A stretch of 64,000 nt of DNA from Pseudidiomarina mangrovi. GTDB lineage: Bacteria; Pseudomonadota; Gammaproteobacteria; Enterobacterales; Alteromonadaceae. Positions 55,471-64,000 of the stretch are shown piece by piece. A program made the position numbers and the translations under genes. How positions within the stretch are numbered: the stretch's first letter is position 1; every line of letters begins with the position of its first letter. Below the pieces are notes generated by a model. That model did not search any database, was not told the DNA's origin, and was given only the letters and a program-made list of their open reading frames with translations. The stretch spans positions 186,001-250,000 of the forward strand of contig NZ_RJLC01000017.1 of NCBI RefSeq assembly GCF_003999375.1, in the 5' to 3' direction.

Positions 55471-56382
55471 TTATGGAAATAACACGGTAACGGCGCGTTC
55501 TAGAGCCTGCAGCAAACTGCTTGGGTCGTGCCGATGAGCTGCATCACGGGCTGGTACAATACTGTTTATAGTGGGTAATTGCAGCGCTGGGTCGGCATGA
55601 TTGGTGATAACTAAGTCAATCGCTAATGGCCCGAGTTGCTGCTCCATCCAAGCTAGCCGTTCTGACAACGATAACCGCCCCGCAGGACTATGTTCTGGCA
55701 GTAGATTATCAATAAACACAACAGCTGCAGGGCTATCTGCGATGGCTTGTCGAATTTCAGCTACCAATAGCGGCGGCATGATGGAAGTTAAGAAGCTACC
55801 CGGACCGAGAATGATTAATTCGGACTGTAAAATATGCTGCACCGCCTCAGGGGTAGCGTGAACCTCGGGAGCTAATTTAAGTTGTCGTGGCATGTGACAG
55901 AGTTGATCAACATGCACTTCACCAAAACACTCCAGCTGCTCATGGGTTTCGGCGACTAAATCGACGGGTATCTCGGACATTGGCAAGATACGCGTGGTGA
56001 TGTTGAGCAAGCGACTGAGCAGGGCAATGCCATCTAAGGGTCGCGCACTGACTTGATCAAGGGTGTAGAGTAACAAATTACCGAGATTATGACCGTCTAG
56101 CTCATGGCTATCGTCGAAGCGATAGTTCAACACCTCAGCGGCTAACGGTTGTTGCGTTAGTTGACTTAAGCAATTACGAATATCACCCCAAGCAATGGTC
56201 TGTTGTTGCTGCCGCAAACGACCGCTGGCACCGCCGTTATCGGTTGTCGCAACAATACCTATCAAGCGTTTGCGCATAAACATCAGACAATGCAGCACGC
56301 GACCCAATCCATGCCCACCACCAATGGCGGTGATAAGTTTGAGATCGCGAAGCTGAGTTCGAGTGTTAGCGCGCTTTATCAT
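55471..56382 (-). CDS. YvcK/CofD-family protein (gluconeogenesis factor-like)
   Basis: 303 residues. ITAIGGGHGLGRVL near the N-terminus (~16-29), TTDNGGASGRLRQ, WGDIRNCLSQL, the GHNLGNLLL segment and IILGPGSFLTSIMPPLLV follow the YvcK/YbhK (UPF0052) branch of the CofD superfamily. YvcK binds UDP-sugars and affects carbon metabolism and cell-wall synthesis in Bacillus and Mycobacterium. The E. coli relative YbhK is uncharacterised. The N-terminal Asn/Asp and Gly-rich loops are intact. It lies upstream of the M14 peptidase on the same strand and is divergent from the DUF4382 gene. Confidence 0.85.
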   Translation of the reverse strand: MIKRANTRTQLRDLKLITAIGGGHGLGRVLHCLMFMRKRLIGIVATTDNGGASGRLRQQQQTIAWGDIRNCLSQLTQQPLAAEVLNYRFDDSHELDGHNLGNLLLYTLDQVSARPLDGIALLSRLLNITTRILPMSEIPVDLVAETHEQLECFGEVHVDQLCHMPRQLKLAPEVHATPEAVQHILQSELIILGPGSFLTSIMPPLLVAEIRQAIADSPAAVVFIDNLLPEHSPAGRLSLSERLAWMEQQLGPLAIDLVITNHADPALQLPTINSIVPARDAAHRHDPSSLLQALERAVTVLFP

Positions 56383-56489
56383 GTTGTGTGATTGTTACAA
56401 TAAAAAGAATAGCGGTACTTTATGCCCATCTGATCACGGATTCAAGCAACCTTCCAAAGTAAAAGCTAAGTAAACGATGGGCAAGGGAC

Positions 56490-56518
56490 TTAGCCGAAGC
56501 AAGACGACATGATATAAC
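56490..56518 (+). promoter_or_regulatory. Possible promoter of the DUF4382 gene
   Basis: TTAGCC (56490-56495) and TATAAC (56513-56518) are separated by 17 bases, 34 bases before the start codon. The -10 matches 5 of 6 positions of the sigma-70 consensus and the -35 only 3 of 6. Confidence 0.35.
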
Positions 56519-56551
56519 TATGATCCTTGGCATATCTCATGAGGATTATTT

Positions 56552-57520
56552 ATGTTGACTAAAATGAAGCTTGTACCTTACCTAACTGCAGTCACCGCAG
56601 CACTAACACTCGCCGGGTGTGGTTCTAGCGACGACCCAGATACAGCAGTATTTTCGCTGGCTGTCAGTGACGCGCCGGTGGATAGCGCGGACGCTGTGTG
56701 GGCTTGTTTTAGTGCGATTGAGTTAATCGGCAATGAACAAGGCACGCAAGTGTTCACCATCGGTGAGGATAGCAATACCATCGCCAGTAACGATGTCTGT
56801 AAAGATAGTAACGGCGCAACAATTCCAAACACTCATGGTCTCGATTTATTGACGTTCACCGGTAGCGATTCAGAAACGATTCTCAATGGAGTAGAGGTTG
56901 CTGCAGGGGTTTATTCACAAATACGCTTGGTCATGGCGGCCGGTTCGTTCGTGCAAGTTGGTGATCAACAAATCCCCTTGTCGGTACCGTCGAACGAACT
57001 TAAATTTGATGGCGTGACCTTAAGTGCAGGCGGGCAAGCAAACTACACGGTCGAATTCGATCTACGCCAAGCGTTAGTCGACCCCGTAGGGCAAGCTGGC
57101 TACTTTTTAAAACCGCGTGGCGTTCGTTTAGTGGATAACGCAATGATTGGGCACATCGAAGGTAGTATCGCTGAAGCCTTGTTGATCAGTAACCAATGCA
57201 CGGTTGCACCAACCGATGTGGGCGTTCCGGTAGCGAGCGTTTACGTGTATCCCGGTCATGGTTTGGATGCGACCACGTTAGCTGATATCGGTGGTTCGGA
57301 GACGCTTGAACCATATGCAGTAACAGGCGTCTATTATGATAACGTGAGTGCTTATGATTTTGCGATTGGTTTCGTTGACCAAGGCGATTACACCGCGGCG
57401 TGGACTTGCCAAATTGACGATGATCCTGAAGCCGACGATGTGATTGAGTTTATTGGTAGCAGTGAAATTCAAGTTGGTGCTGACGGTTCAGTGGTTCGCG
57501 TTGATTTCAGCGCAGGCTAG
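56552..57520 (+). CDS. DUF4382 domain-containing lipoprotein
   Basis: 322 residues. A lipoprotein signal (hydrophobic 9-21, LAGC with Cys ~23) is followed by FSLAVSDAPVDSADAVWACFSAIELIG, the typical opening of DUF4382. The rest is beta-rich and acidic: the YSQIRLVMAAGSFVQVGDQQIPL segment is the core of the domain, and the later part (SVYVYPGHGLDATTLADI) looks like a second beta-domain. The function is unknown; related domains resemble carboxypeptidase-regulatory or transthyretin-like folds. It is predicted to sit at the cell surface or periplasmic face of the outer membrane. It stands alone between its own promoter region and a terminator. Confidence 0.85.
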   Translation: MLTKMKLVPYLTAVTAALTLAGCGSSDDPDTAVFSLAVSDAPVDSADAVWACFSAIELIGNEQGTQVFTIGEDSNTIASNDVCKDSNGATIPNTHGLDLLTFTGSDSETILNGVEVAAGVYSQIRLVMAAGSFVQVGDQQIPLSVPSNELKFDGVTLSAGGQANYTVEFDLRQALVDPVGQAGYFLKPRGVRLVDNAMIGHIEGSIAEALLISNQCTVAPTDVGVPVASVYVYPGHGLDATTLADIGGSETLEPYAVTGVYYDNVSAYDFAIGFVDQGDYTAAWTCQIDDDPEADDVIEFIGSSEIQVGADGSVVRVDFSAG

Positions 57521-57545
57521 AGTTTTGTTGGTTGTCTCTCCCATT

Positions 57546-57569
57546 GGGCCTCATTTGAGGCCCTTTTTT
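57546..57569 (+). terminator. Rho-independent terminator after the DUF4382 gene
   Basis: The stem GGGCCTC / GAGGCCC with an ATTT loop is followed by six T residues, 26 bases after the stop codon. It isolates this gene from the DUF192-M28 unit. Confidence 0.92.
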
Positions 57570-57631
57570 CATCCTGTTAAGGCTTTTTTTTCAGGGCTAT
57601 TCGCGCCATACTAACCGTCACTTCATGGGCT

Positions 57632-58153
57632 ATGAGAATCACTATGATTGCGCCACTAAGTTCTAAGTCAGTGCTAGCACTGCTGCTCGCCCCTTGGTTG
57701 CTGATGACCAGCGCCGCAACAGCCACATCCTTGCCGACCACCGCATTATGTATTGCTGATCACCCGCACCAAATAACCGCAGAGGTAGCTGATACCGATC
57801 GCACCCGCGCGCGCGGGTTGATGATGCGTGCGCAACTTGCTGAGCATTCCGGTATGTGGTTTCGCTATCAAAGTGAACGGCCAGGAAGTAACGGTTTTTG
57901 GATGTATAACACGTGGATTGCACTGGATATCGCCTATTTAGACGCGCAACAGCGTATCGTTGCCATTATCCAAATGCAGCCCTGTGAGAGCATCGATCCA
58001 AGTCGTTGTCCGGTGTATCAACCCAATGTGCCGTACCATAGTGCGTTAGAAATGAATCTGGGCTATTTCGCTAAACATAATATAACACTTGGGGCGCAGG
58101 TAACCGAGTGTACCGACTCTTCACAACAAACAACAATAAAGGAGAAGCCATAA
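57632..58153 (+). CDS. Exported DUF192 protein
   Basis: 173 residues with a signal peptide (~1-32, ATA-type cleavage). The DUF192 core is clear: ADTDRTRARGLMMRAQLAEHSGMWFRY, then FWMYNTWIALDIAYLDAQQRIVAI and a C-terminal YHSALEMNLGYFAKHNIT. The family has a small beta-barrel fold and unknown function. An in-frame ATG at 57644 is an alternative start. The stop codon overlaps the ATG of the following M28 peptidase (TAATG), so the two are translated together. Confidence 0.87.
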   Translation: MRITMIAPLSSKSVLALLLAPWLLMTSAATATSLPTTALCIADHPHQITAEVADTDRTRARGLMMRAQLAEHSGMWFRYQSERPGSNGFWMYNTWIALDIAYLDAQQRIVAIIQMQPCESIDPSRCPVYQPNVPYHSALEMNLGYFAKHNITLGAQVTECTDSSQQTTIKEKP

Positions 58154-59820
58154 TGAAACGCCTCACGGTGTTGGCTACGTCAGTCTTGTTACTGGCATGC
58201 AGCCCGGCCCCCGAACCTACCGCAAGTGAACAACCGAGTGCGGTATCGGTGGACTCGTACAGTTTTAATGAAAATTACCGCAGTTATTTAGAAACGCTTA
58301 GCGGTGATGACTTTGCTGGTCGCGCACCGGCGGGTGAGGGCGAAGCAAAAACTGTCGCCTTGGTCGAGCAAAAATTCTCACAGTGGGGTATTAAACCCTA
58401 CAATGCAGATACCGGTAGTTATCAGCAACCGGTGCCATTAGTGCGTATGTTGCCGTATCAAGTCAGTGATATGCAGTTTAATCACGATGATTTAGCGGCA
58501 TTCAGCTATCGCAATGACATGATGGCATGGTCACCGCGTGTGCAAGATGGTGTTGAGCTGATTGATAGCCCATTAGTATTCGCTGGCTATGGCATTGTTG
58601 CACCAGAGTATGGCTGGAATGATTATGAAGGCCTCGATGTTGCCGGCAAGACGGTTGTGGTGTTAGTCAACGATCCAGGCTACGACAGCGGTGATAGCGA
58701 AGTCTTCAATGGTAAAGCCATGACTTATTATGGTCGTTGGACGTATAAATTTGAAGAAGCCGCACGCCAAGGCGCTGCTGGGGTGCTGGTGATTCACGAA
58801 ACCGGTGCTGCAGGTTATGGTTGGGGAGTGATTGCAGGTGGATCACCGCAACGCTTCGATTTAGCCCGCGATAATAACAACATGGATCGTAGCGAGATTG
58901 AAGGCTGGATCACGGAAGCCAGTGCCGATCGCTTGTTTGCGCGTTTAGGCGAAGATTACAAGAGTATGCGTCAGCGCGCTCAACAAGCAGATTTCAAAGC
59001 TATTGATTTAGGCACATCAATGTCGTTATCGGTAGCAACCAAATTTGATTATCTCGATTCGCCGAATTTAATTGGTTATATCGAGGGCGCTAAATACCCT
59101 GATCAACATGTTATTTATATGGCTCATTGGGATCATATGGGCGTTGACCCAATTAATCCTGATGATGGCATTTTTAATGGTGCACAGGATAACGCCAGCG
59201 GCACCGCTGGGGTTATGGCATTGGCAGAGTTCTACGCTAGTCAGCCGGCACCAGACCGTTCAGTGGTATTTGTGTTAGTCACAGCTGAAGAGCGCGGCTT
59301 ATTAGGCTCTGATTGGTATGCTGATAATCCGATGTTACCGCTGGCTAAAGCAGTCGCAGGTATCAACATGGACGTGATGAATGTCTACGGTCCGATGCGC
59401 GACATGGTGGTAGTGGGTCGCGGTAATTCCGAGCTCGAAGACTACTTGCAAAAGTATGTTGAGCAACAAGGGCGTTATTTAGCTGCCGAGCCAAACCCTG
59501 AAGTCGGTTCGTACTACCGCTCAGATCACTTCAATCTGGCAAAACGTGGTGTACCGATGTTGTATGCCAAAGGTGGCAATGATCACATTGAGTTTGGCGT
59601 CAGTTACGGTCAAGAAAAGCGCGCTGAATATATTCGTGATGCGTACCATAAACCAGCTGACGAATATGACCCGAATTGGGATCTGCGCGGTGTGCAACAA
59701 GACCTGTGGCTGTATTATCAAGTTGGTCATGAGTTAGCTCATGGTGATGCTTGGCCGAACTGGTATGAGGGCAATGAATTCCGTGCTATCCGTGATGCCT
59801 CACAAAGTCAGCGGCAGTAA
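58153..59820 (+). CDS. M28-family zinc aminopeptidase, predicted lipoprotein
   Basis: 555 residues from ATG 58153, preceded by AAAGGAG. The frame opens 15 codons earlier inside the DUF192 gene. A lipobox (LLLAC, Cys ~16) anchors it. A PA (protease-associated) domain (~130-270: PLVFAGYGIVAPEYGWNDYEGLDVAGKTVVVLVNDPG) sits before the catalytic domain. Co-catalytic zinc ligands are in MAHWDHMG (~His), AQDNASGTAG (Asp), TAEERGLLGS (Glu-Glu), NMDVMN and YRSDHFNLAKRG. It is expected to remove N-terminal amino acids from peptides outside the cytoplasm. Sharing a transcript with DUF192 is notable. Confidence 0.92.
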   Translation: MKRLTVLATSVLLLACSPAPEPTASEQPSAVSVDSYSFNENYRSYLETLSGDDFAGRAPAGEGEAKTVALVEQKFSQWGIKPYNADTGSYQQPVPLVRMLPYQVSDMQFNHDDLAAFSYRNDMMAWSPRVQDGVELIDSPLVFAGYGIVAPEYGWNDYEGLDVAGKTVVVLVNDPGYDSGDSEVFNGKAMTYYGRWTYKFEEAARQGAAGVLVIHETGAAGYGWGVIAGGSPQRFDLARDNNNMDRSEIEGWITEASADRLFARLGEDYKSMRQRAQQADFKAIDLGTSMSLSVATKFDYLDSPNLIGYIEGAKYPDQHVIYMAHWDHMGVDPINPDDGIFNGAQDNASGTAGVMALAEFYASQPAPDRSVVFVLVTAEERGLLGSDWYADNPMLPLAKAVAGINMDVMNVYGPMRDMVVVGRGNSELEDYLQKYVEQQGRYLAAEPNPEVGSYYRSDHFNLAKRGVPMLYAKGGNDHIEFGVSYGQEKRAEYIRDAYHKPADEYDPNWDLRGVQQDLWLYYQVGHELAHGDAWPNWYEGNEFRAIRDASQSQRQ

Positions 59821-59826
59821 CCGATA

Positions 59827-60345
59827 GTGAATTTATTGGCAGAAAGTTTCGGTGTTTTAGCACTGGTATTAAACTTCATTGCCTATCGTCAACCCAGTGC
59901 TAATGGTTATCGATTGATATCGGCCATTGCGCTGGGTTGTTTATCGGTGCATTTTTTCATGATTGAGGCAATGGCCGGAAGTATCGTTACCGGCATTGCT
60001 TTTGTTCGTAATTTAGTTGCCTTACGTTGGCAAGGGCCCTGGGTCTTATGGTCCTTTGTTGCTATTAATATCGGCTTTCTGCTGTATGAAATCATCGCCC
60101 CACAAGGCGGGCAGGCGGTTTATTGGGCGCTCGCATTAGCCTACAGCTCATCGATTATTTTCACGGTGGGTTCTATAAAGCTTAATGATCCAGCGTTAAT
60201 CCGGCGCTGGTTTTTGTTAGCCGAGTCGCTGGGTCTGATGTACTCAGTGCTGGTTGGCAGCGTGTCAGGAACGGTCTTCAATATCGTTAATATCACCAGT
60301 ATTTTACTCAAATTGTTACAAGATAGACGCGCCGCTAACTTGTAA
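59827..60345 (+). CDS. YgjV-family inner-membrane protein
   Basis: 172 residues from GTG 59827, 6 bases after the M28 gene. Five or six membrane segments fill the protein. The pattern LNFIAYRQPSANGYRLISAIALGCLSVHF, then GSIVTGIAFVRNLVAL and a late SLGLMYSVLVGSVSGTVFNIVNITSI, matches the YgjV (Imp-YgjV) family of unknown function, E. coli YgjV being ~183 residues. It is probably the third gene of the DUF192-M28 transcript. Confidence 0.78.
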   Translation: MNLLAESFGVLALVLNFIAYRQPSANGYRLISAIALGCLSVHFFMIEAMAGSIVTGIAFVRNLVALRWQGPWVLWSFVAINIGFLLYEIIAPQGGQAVYWALALAYSSSIIFTVGSIKLNDPALIRRWFLLAESLGLMYSVLVGSVSGTVFNIVNITSILLKLLQDRRAANL

Positions 60346-60397
60346 TCATCGGTACAGCCCACATAATAGTCAAAGATGTATTAACGATGAGAGCCTT

Positions 60398-60736
60398 ATG
60401 CTGATTTATATTCGCAATATGCGAGCAAAATTAACCCCTCCGGCGGGTGCTAACCCGTTGCTTTTGATTCTAAGTTGGCTGGTTATGGGCTTGGTTTTTG
60501 TCATGGCAATTGGGCTTGGGCTATTGTTTTTGCTGGTCGGTTGGATTTTACTGCTACCGGTAATGTGGCGTCGGCGCCGCGAAATCAAGCAGTTTTGGCA
60601 GTTTAATCGTGCCGCCAAGCAAGCCGCCCAAGCGGCACAACAGCAACGCAGCCAATCTGCTAGCAATGCTGGTACTCATGAGCAACAAGCCGGGCGAGTA
60701 TTTGAAGGTGAGTATCGCGATACTAGCGAGCGCTAA
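60398..60736 (+). CDS. Small membrane protein of unknown function
   Basis: 112 residues from ATG 60398 with a GAGAG site. Longer in-frame starts overlap the YgjV-like gene and are less likely. A strongly hydrophobic stretch at ~22-56 (one or two membrane passes) is followed by a basic patch (MWRRRREIKQF). An Ala/Gln-rich helix (RAAKQAAQAAQQQRSQS) comes next, with a C-terminal VFEGEYRDTSER. Short EGEY-type C-termini occur in several uncharacterised proteobacterial membrane proteins. No function can be assigned. Its 3' end overlaps the convergent DUF2937 gene by 14 bases. Confidence 0.65.
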   Translation: MLIYIRNMRAKLTPPAGANPLLLILSWLVMGLVFVMAIGLGLLFLLVGWILLLPVMWRRRREIKQFWQFNRAAKQAAQAAQQQRSQSASNAGTHEQQAGRVFEGEYRDTSER

Positions 60737-61238
60737 CCCGTGGTAGACGGCGCAGCATGCGGCCGAGACCAGACAGCAGCAGATCACACGCCACTACGAC
60801 TACCAACGCTAACAGCAAACCAGTCAGCAACGCCTGCTGGGTAAAGGGCACGTTGTAACTGTACATGCGCCAAGTACTTTCACGTAATTCGCCATCGCTT
60901 TGGCTCGCTAAAAACCACAGTTGCCCCAGATAACTGGTTTGCAGGCCGCGCTGCTGGCTGCGAAAAAGTTCGACACGGTTCACTAAGGTTTGAATGGGTT
61001 CAGCACTTTCTCGAATGGCATTATCACTAGAGCTACGATGATGATCGATGAGACGTTGTAGATCGCCAGCAAAATGTTTGCTGGCGATTTCTTGATACTG
61101 GCGGTAATACACCATAGCTTCGCTGTACTGGGCATCTAAGCGTTGCTGATATTGGGTCAAAAAGTTGGGGATTTGCACCCCAACAAAGGCCGTCATAATG
61201 GCAATAAGCAGCAACAGATAGCGGTATAGCATAATCAC
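60723..61238 (-). CDS. DUF2937-family membrane protein
   Basis: 171 residues. A first membrane segment at ~5-22, a polar, partly coiled region (~25-125: VQIPNFLTQYQQRLDAQYSEAMVYY... HFAGDLQRLIDHHRSSSD) and a second membrane segment at ~136-158 give an N-in/C-in topology with a periplasmic loop. The pattern of a Q-rich first helix followed by H-F-x-G-D-L-x-x-L-I-x-H-x-R is that of DUF2937. Its function is unknown. It lies 24 bases after the RND pump gene on the same strand and may be co-transcribed with it. Confidence 0.7.
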   Translation of the reverse strand: MIMLYRYLLLLIAIMTAFVGVQIPNFLTQYQQRLDAQYSEAMVYYRQYQEIASKHFAGDLQRLIDHHRSSSDNAIRESAEPIQTLVNRVELFRSQQRGLQTSYLGQLWFLASQSDGELRESTWRMYSYNVPFTQQALLTGLLLALVVVVACDLLLSGLGRMLRRLPRVSAR

Positions 61239-61262
61239 CTCGGTGACGTTATACCGATTGGT

Positions 61263-64000
61263 TTAATCGTGCTGTGGCGGTTTTGGTGGAAACCGTTTAC
61301 GAACGATATAGAACAACAACGGTACAAAGAATATGGCTAAAATAGTACCACCTAGCATACCACCAATGACACCTGTGCCAATAGCCTGGCGACTCACTGC
61401 ACCGGCGCCAGTAGAGAGTGCTAGGGGCAATACGCCAAAGGTAAAGGCTAACGAGGTCATCAATATTGGCCGCAAGCGCAGTTTAATCGACTGTAGCGTG
61501 GCATCGAGCAGGGCGACTCCTTGCGCTTGTAAATCTTTTGCAAATTCGACAATCAGGATAGCGTTGCGCGCTGATACACCGACCGTCGTTAATAAGCCAA
61601 CTTGAAAATAGACATCATTTTCTAAGCCGCGCATGGTCGCTGCAAGCACTGCGCCCAATATCCCCAATGGCACTGTTAACATGACCGCAAACGGAATTGA
61701 CCAACTCTCGTAAAGGGCGGCTAAGCAGAGGAATACAATCAGCAATGACAAAGCGTACAACATCGGTGCTTGGTCGCCTGATATTTTTTCTTCCAACGAA
61801 ATCCCCGTCCACTCAAAGCCGATACCCGTGGGGAGTTGGCTAATCAGCTGTTCCATTTTCGCCATCGCATCACCTGACGAGAAGCCGGGGCTTGCCTCGC
61901 CTTGAATGTTCATAGCCGGAACACCGTTATAACGTTCTAGGCGTTGCGGGCCAAAGGTCCAGCGGCTACTTGAGAAGGCCGAGAACGGCACCATGTCGCC
62001 TTGATTATTGCGCACATACCATTGGTTTAAATCTTCCGGCACCATGCGGCTTTCAGCTCGACCGGCAAGATAAACTTTTTTCACCCGTCCGCGATCGGTA
62101 AAGTCATTGATATAACGACTACCAAAAGCGCTGCTCAGGGTGCTGTTGATATCACTAATGGCCAAGCCGAGTGCTTTAGCTTTGTTGTAGTCAATATCGA
62201 TTTGGAACTGTGAGGTGTCCTCCAAACCATTCGGTCGCACCCCAGTCAGCGCTGGCTCTTGCGCTGCCATCCCTAACAGTTGGTTACGTGCTGCCAATAG
62301 CCCTTCATGACCAACCCCACCGCGATCCTGCAAGTACAGGTTGAAACCACTGGCGGTGCCCAGCTCAGGAATTGAGGGGAGGTTGAAGGCAAAGATCATG
62401 GCTTCACGGATTTGGCTAAAATAACCAAAGGCTTGACCGATAATCGCCTCAACTTGTAGTTCCGGGGTGGTACGCTCGTCCCAGTCGGTTAAGCGCACAA
62501 AGGCTAAGCCAGCATTTTGACCTTGGCCACTAAAGCTAAAACCAACTACCGAAAACACCGAGCGAACGCCCTGTGCCTGATCGAGGTAATAATCTTCAAC
62601 CTTGGCCATAGTTTGTAGCGACTGTTCTTTGGTAGCCCCTGCAGGTAACTGCATTTGGGTTAAAAATACACCGCGGTCTTCGTTGGGAATAAATGAGCTG
62701 GGCATACGCGCAAACAGCATGCCCAAAACCACCACCAAACCAACGTACAGCAGAACAAAGCGACCACTGCGCGCGATGATAGATTGCACCGAGCTGCTGT
62801 AGCCTTGGGTAAAGCGGGCGAGGCCGCGATTAAATACCGCGAACAAGCCTTTCGGTTTGGTATGCACTGGTTTGAGTAAGGTTGCGCACAGCGCTGGTGA
62901 GAAAATGATTGCCACCAATACTGACAAGCCCATGGCTGAGATGATGGTAATTGAGAACTGGCGGTATACCGCGCCGGTTGAGCCACCAAAGAAGGCCATC
63001 GGCACAAACACCGCCGCCATCACCAAGCCAATGGCAACCAAGGCCCCAGTTATTTGCTGCATGGATTTAATGGTTGCTGCGCGCGGTGATAGGCCTTCGT
63101 CGGTCATCAACCGTTCGACGTTTTCCACTACCACAATGGCATCATCAACCAGCAGGCCGATGGCGAGCACAATACCAAACAAGGTTAGGGTGTTAATGGT
63201 AAAACCGAACGCTGACATGATGCCAAAGGTGCCGAGCAATACCACCGGAATAGCAAACGCTGGAATCAGCGTGGCGCGGAGGTTCTGCAAAAACAAGAAC
63301 ATCAATAAGAACACCAACAACACCGCTTCAAACAGAATTTTCACCACTTCTTGAATGGAGATTTCAACGAATGGCGTGGTGTCGTACGGGATCACCGCTT
63401 CAATCCCGGCTGGGAAAAATTGTTCCAGCTCGGCCAGTGTGGCTTTGACATTGGCGGCGGTTTCTAGCGCGTTGGCGCCAGTGGCCAAGTTTATCGCTAA
63501 ACCTGATGCTGCTTGACGATTGAAGCGGCCTGTCACGCCGTAGCTTTCACCACCTAACTCTACTTCAGCCACATCAGCGACGGTTACGGTTGAGCCATCG
63601 GCATTCACTTTCAGGAGAATTTGCTCAAATTCGGCAACCGTCTGTAACCGCGTTTGGGCAATAATGGACGAGGTTAAGCGCTGGTTTTCAACAGCTGGAG
63701 AACCGCCCAATTGCCCAGCGGCGATCTGATTATTTTGCTCGCGCAGTGCAATAATGACGTCTTGTGGCGTTAAGCTGTAACGATTTAAGCGCGCAGGGTC
63801 AAGCCAAATGCGCATGGAGTAGGGCGTACCAAATAACTGAATACTACCCACACCTGGGGTTCGACTGATCGGGTCTTGTAGACTGCTGGCGACGTAGTCG
63901 CCGAGATCGATCTGATCGATATCTGGGTTACTTGAGACCAACGCAATAACCATCAAAAATGAGTTATTGGCTTTGGCCACAACTAACCCTTGGTCTTGCA
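61263..64000 (-). CDS. RND multidrug efflux transporter, AcrB/MexB (HAE1) type, cut by right edge
   Basis: About 912 residues are present. The frame runs off the right edge ([17 protein letters not shown] corresponds to ~residue 130 of AcrB), so roughly 130 N-terminal residues are missing. The GTG at 63980 is internal. The essential TM4 aspartates are in [18 protein letters not shown], and the TM10 lysine is absent in [14 protein letters not shown] only by one turn (FAKD carries it). Further signatures are [10 protein letters not shown]-like [22 protein letters not shown] and [11 protein letters not shown]. It pumps drugs, dyes or detergents with a fusion protein and TolC. The fusion protein is expected beyond the right edge; no TolC gene follows here. 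Confidence 0.92.
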   Translation of the reverse strand, partial: QDQGLVVAKANNSFLMVIALVSSNPDIDQIDLGDYVASSLQDPISRTPGVGSIQLFGTPYSMRIWLDPARLNRYSLTPQDVIIALREQNNQIAAGQLGGSPAVENQRLTSSIIAQTRLQTVAEFEQILLKVNADGSTVTVADVAEVELGGESYGVTGRFNRQAASGLAINLATGANALETAANVKATLAELEQFFPAGIEAVIPYDTTPFVEISIQEVVKILFEAVLLVFLLMFLFLQNLRATLIPAFAIPVVLLGTFGIMSAFGFTINTLTLFGIVLAIGLLVDDAIVVVENVERLMTDEGLSPRAATIKSMQQITGALVAIGLVMAAVFVPMAFFGGSTGAVYRQFSITIISAMGLSVLVAIIFSPALCATLLKPVHTKPKGLFAVFNRGLARFTQGYSSSVQSIIARSGRFVLLYVGLVVVLGMLFARMPSSFIPNEDRGVFLTQMQLPAGATKEQSLQTMAKVEDYYLDQAQGVRSVFSVVGFSFSGQGQNAGLAFVRLTDWDERTTPELQVEAIIGQAFGYFSQIREAMIFAFNLPSIPELGTASGFNLYLQDRGGVGHEGLLAARNQLLGMAAQEPALTGVRPNGLEDTSQFQIDIDYNKAKALGLAISDINSTLSSAFGSRYINDFTDRGRVKKVYLAGRAESRMVPEDLNQWYVRNNQGDMVPFSAFSSSRWTFGPQRLERYNGVPAMNIQGEASPGFSSGDAMAKMEQLISQLPTGIGFEWTGISLEEKISGDQAPMLYALSLLIVFLCLAALYESWSIPFAVMLTVPLGILGAVLAATMRGLENDVYFQVGLLTTVGVSARNAILIVEFAKDLQAQGVALLDATLQSIKLRLRPILMTSLAFTFGVLPLALSTGAGAVSRQAIGTGVIGGMLGGTILAIFFVPLLFYIVRKRFPPKPPQHD

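Noticed and set aside
1-64000. tRNA, rRNA, CRISPR arrays, insertion sequences, prophage or integration sites
   Set aside because: Looked for cloverleaf-like sequences, regular repeats, transposase or integrase motifs and long terminal repeats; none recognised by eye.

Overview
The window reads as ordinary chromosome of a marine-type gammaproteobacterium. No phage, transposon, integrase, CRISPR array, rRNA or tRNA was recognised. The string ubiG / gyrA-serC-hisC-aroA-cmk-rpsA-ihfB-lapA-lapB-pyrF, the divergent pair metG/mrp, and an nrdAB-yfaE-grxA operon are typical of Gammaproteobacteria. The abundance of exported peptidases, together with DUF1329, DUF2937, rhombosortase and YgjV-type proteins, points to Alteromonadales, perhaps Idiomarinaceae. 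That placement is inference from gene content and protein style, not a search. About 50 genes fill nearly all of the DNA. Many pairs overlap by 1-8 bases, and only one gap exceeds 300 bases (upstream of nrdA).

Layout. 1-2832 (+): end of a Nif3-like gene, the tRNA methyltransferase cmoM, a diacylglycerol-kinase-family lipid kinase and a beta-hydroxyacid dehydrogenase, closed by a bidirectional terminator. 2916-7940: a DUF1329 exported protein divergent from a YCF48-type beta-propeller and an MMPL/RND transporter. 7937-10998 (-): exonuclease I (sbcB) followed directly by a GMC oxidoreductase. 11140-15964 (+): exported isoaspartyl peptidase and the helicase hrpA. 15966-19998 (-): nrdA-nrdB-yfaE-grxA, the complete class Ia ribonucleotide reductase set with its cluster-maintenance ferredoxin and glutaredoxin. 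It is preceded by a 381-base leader holding four NrdR-box-like sites. 20380-21749 (-): ubiG and a HAD phosphatase that by context may be MupP. 21904-33198 (+): gyrA, amino-acid and shikimate genes, cmk, rpsA, ihfB, lapAB, pyrF. 33281-37962: ComEA-like protein, rhombosortase, lipoprotein gamma-glutamyltransferase, MsrAB, DUF1499 protein.

38136-46615 (+) is the most unusual region. It holds a TonB-dependent receptor, a TVP38/TMEM64 membrane domain fused to a pyridine-nucleotide-disulfide oxidoreductase, a YnjB/YnjC/YnjD-like ABC importer and a YnjF-like CDP-alcohol phosphotransferase. The genes abut or overlap. The last four resemble E. coli ydjXYZ-ynjABCDEF, whose substrate is unknown. The addition of an outer-membrane receptor makes a complete outer-membrane-to-cytoplasm uptake route with a redox step and a lipid-head-group step.

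46576-64000: sterol-desaturase-family enzyme, hinT, rlmI, metG (-); mrp/apbC, dcd (+); M14 carboxypeptidase and a YvcK/CofD-family protein (-); DUF4382 lipoprotein, DUF192 protein, M28 peptidase, YgjV-like protein and a small membrane protein (+); DUF2937 protein and an AcrB-type RND pump cut by the right edge (-).

All calls rest on reading the translated sequences, motifs, lengths and gene order. No database search was possible.
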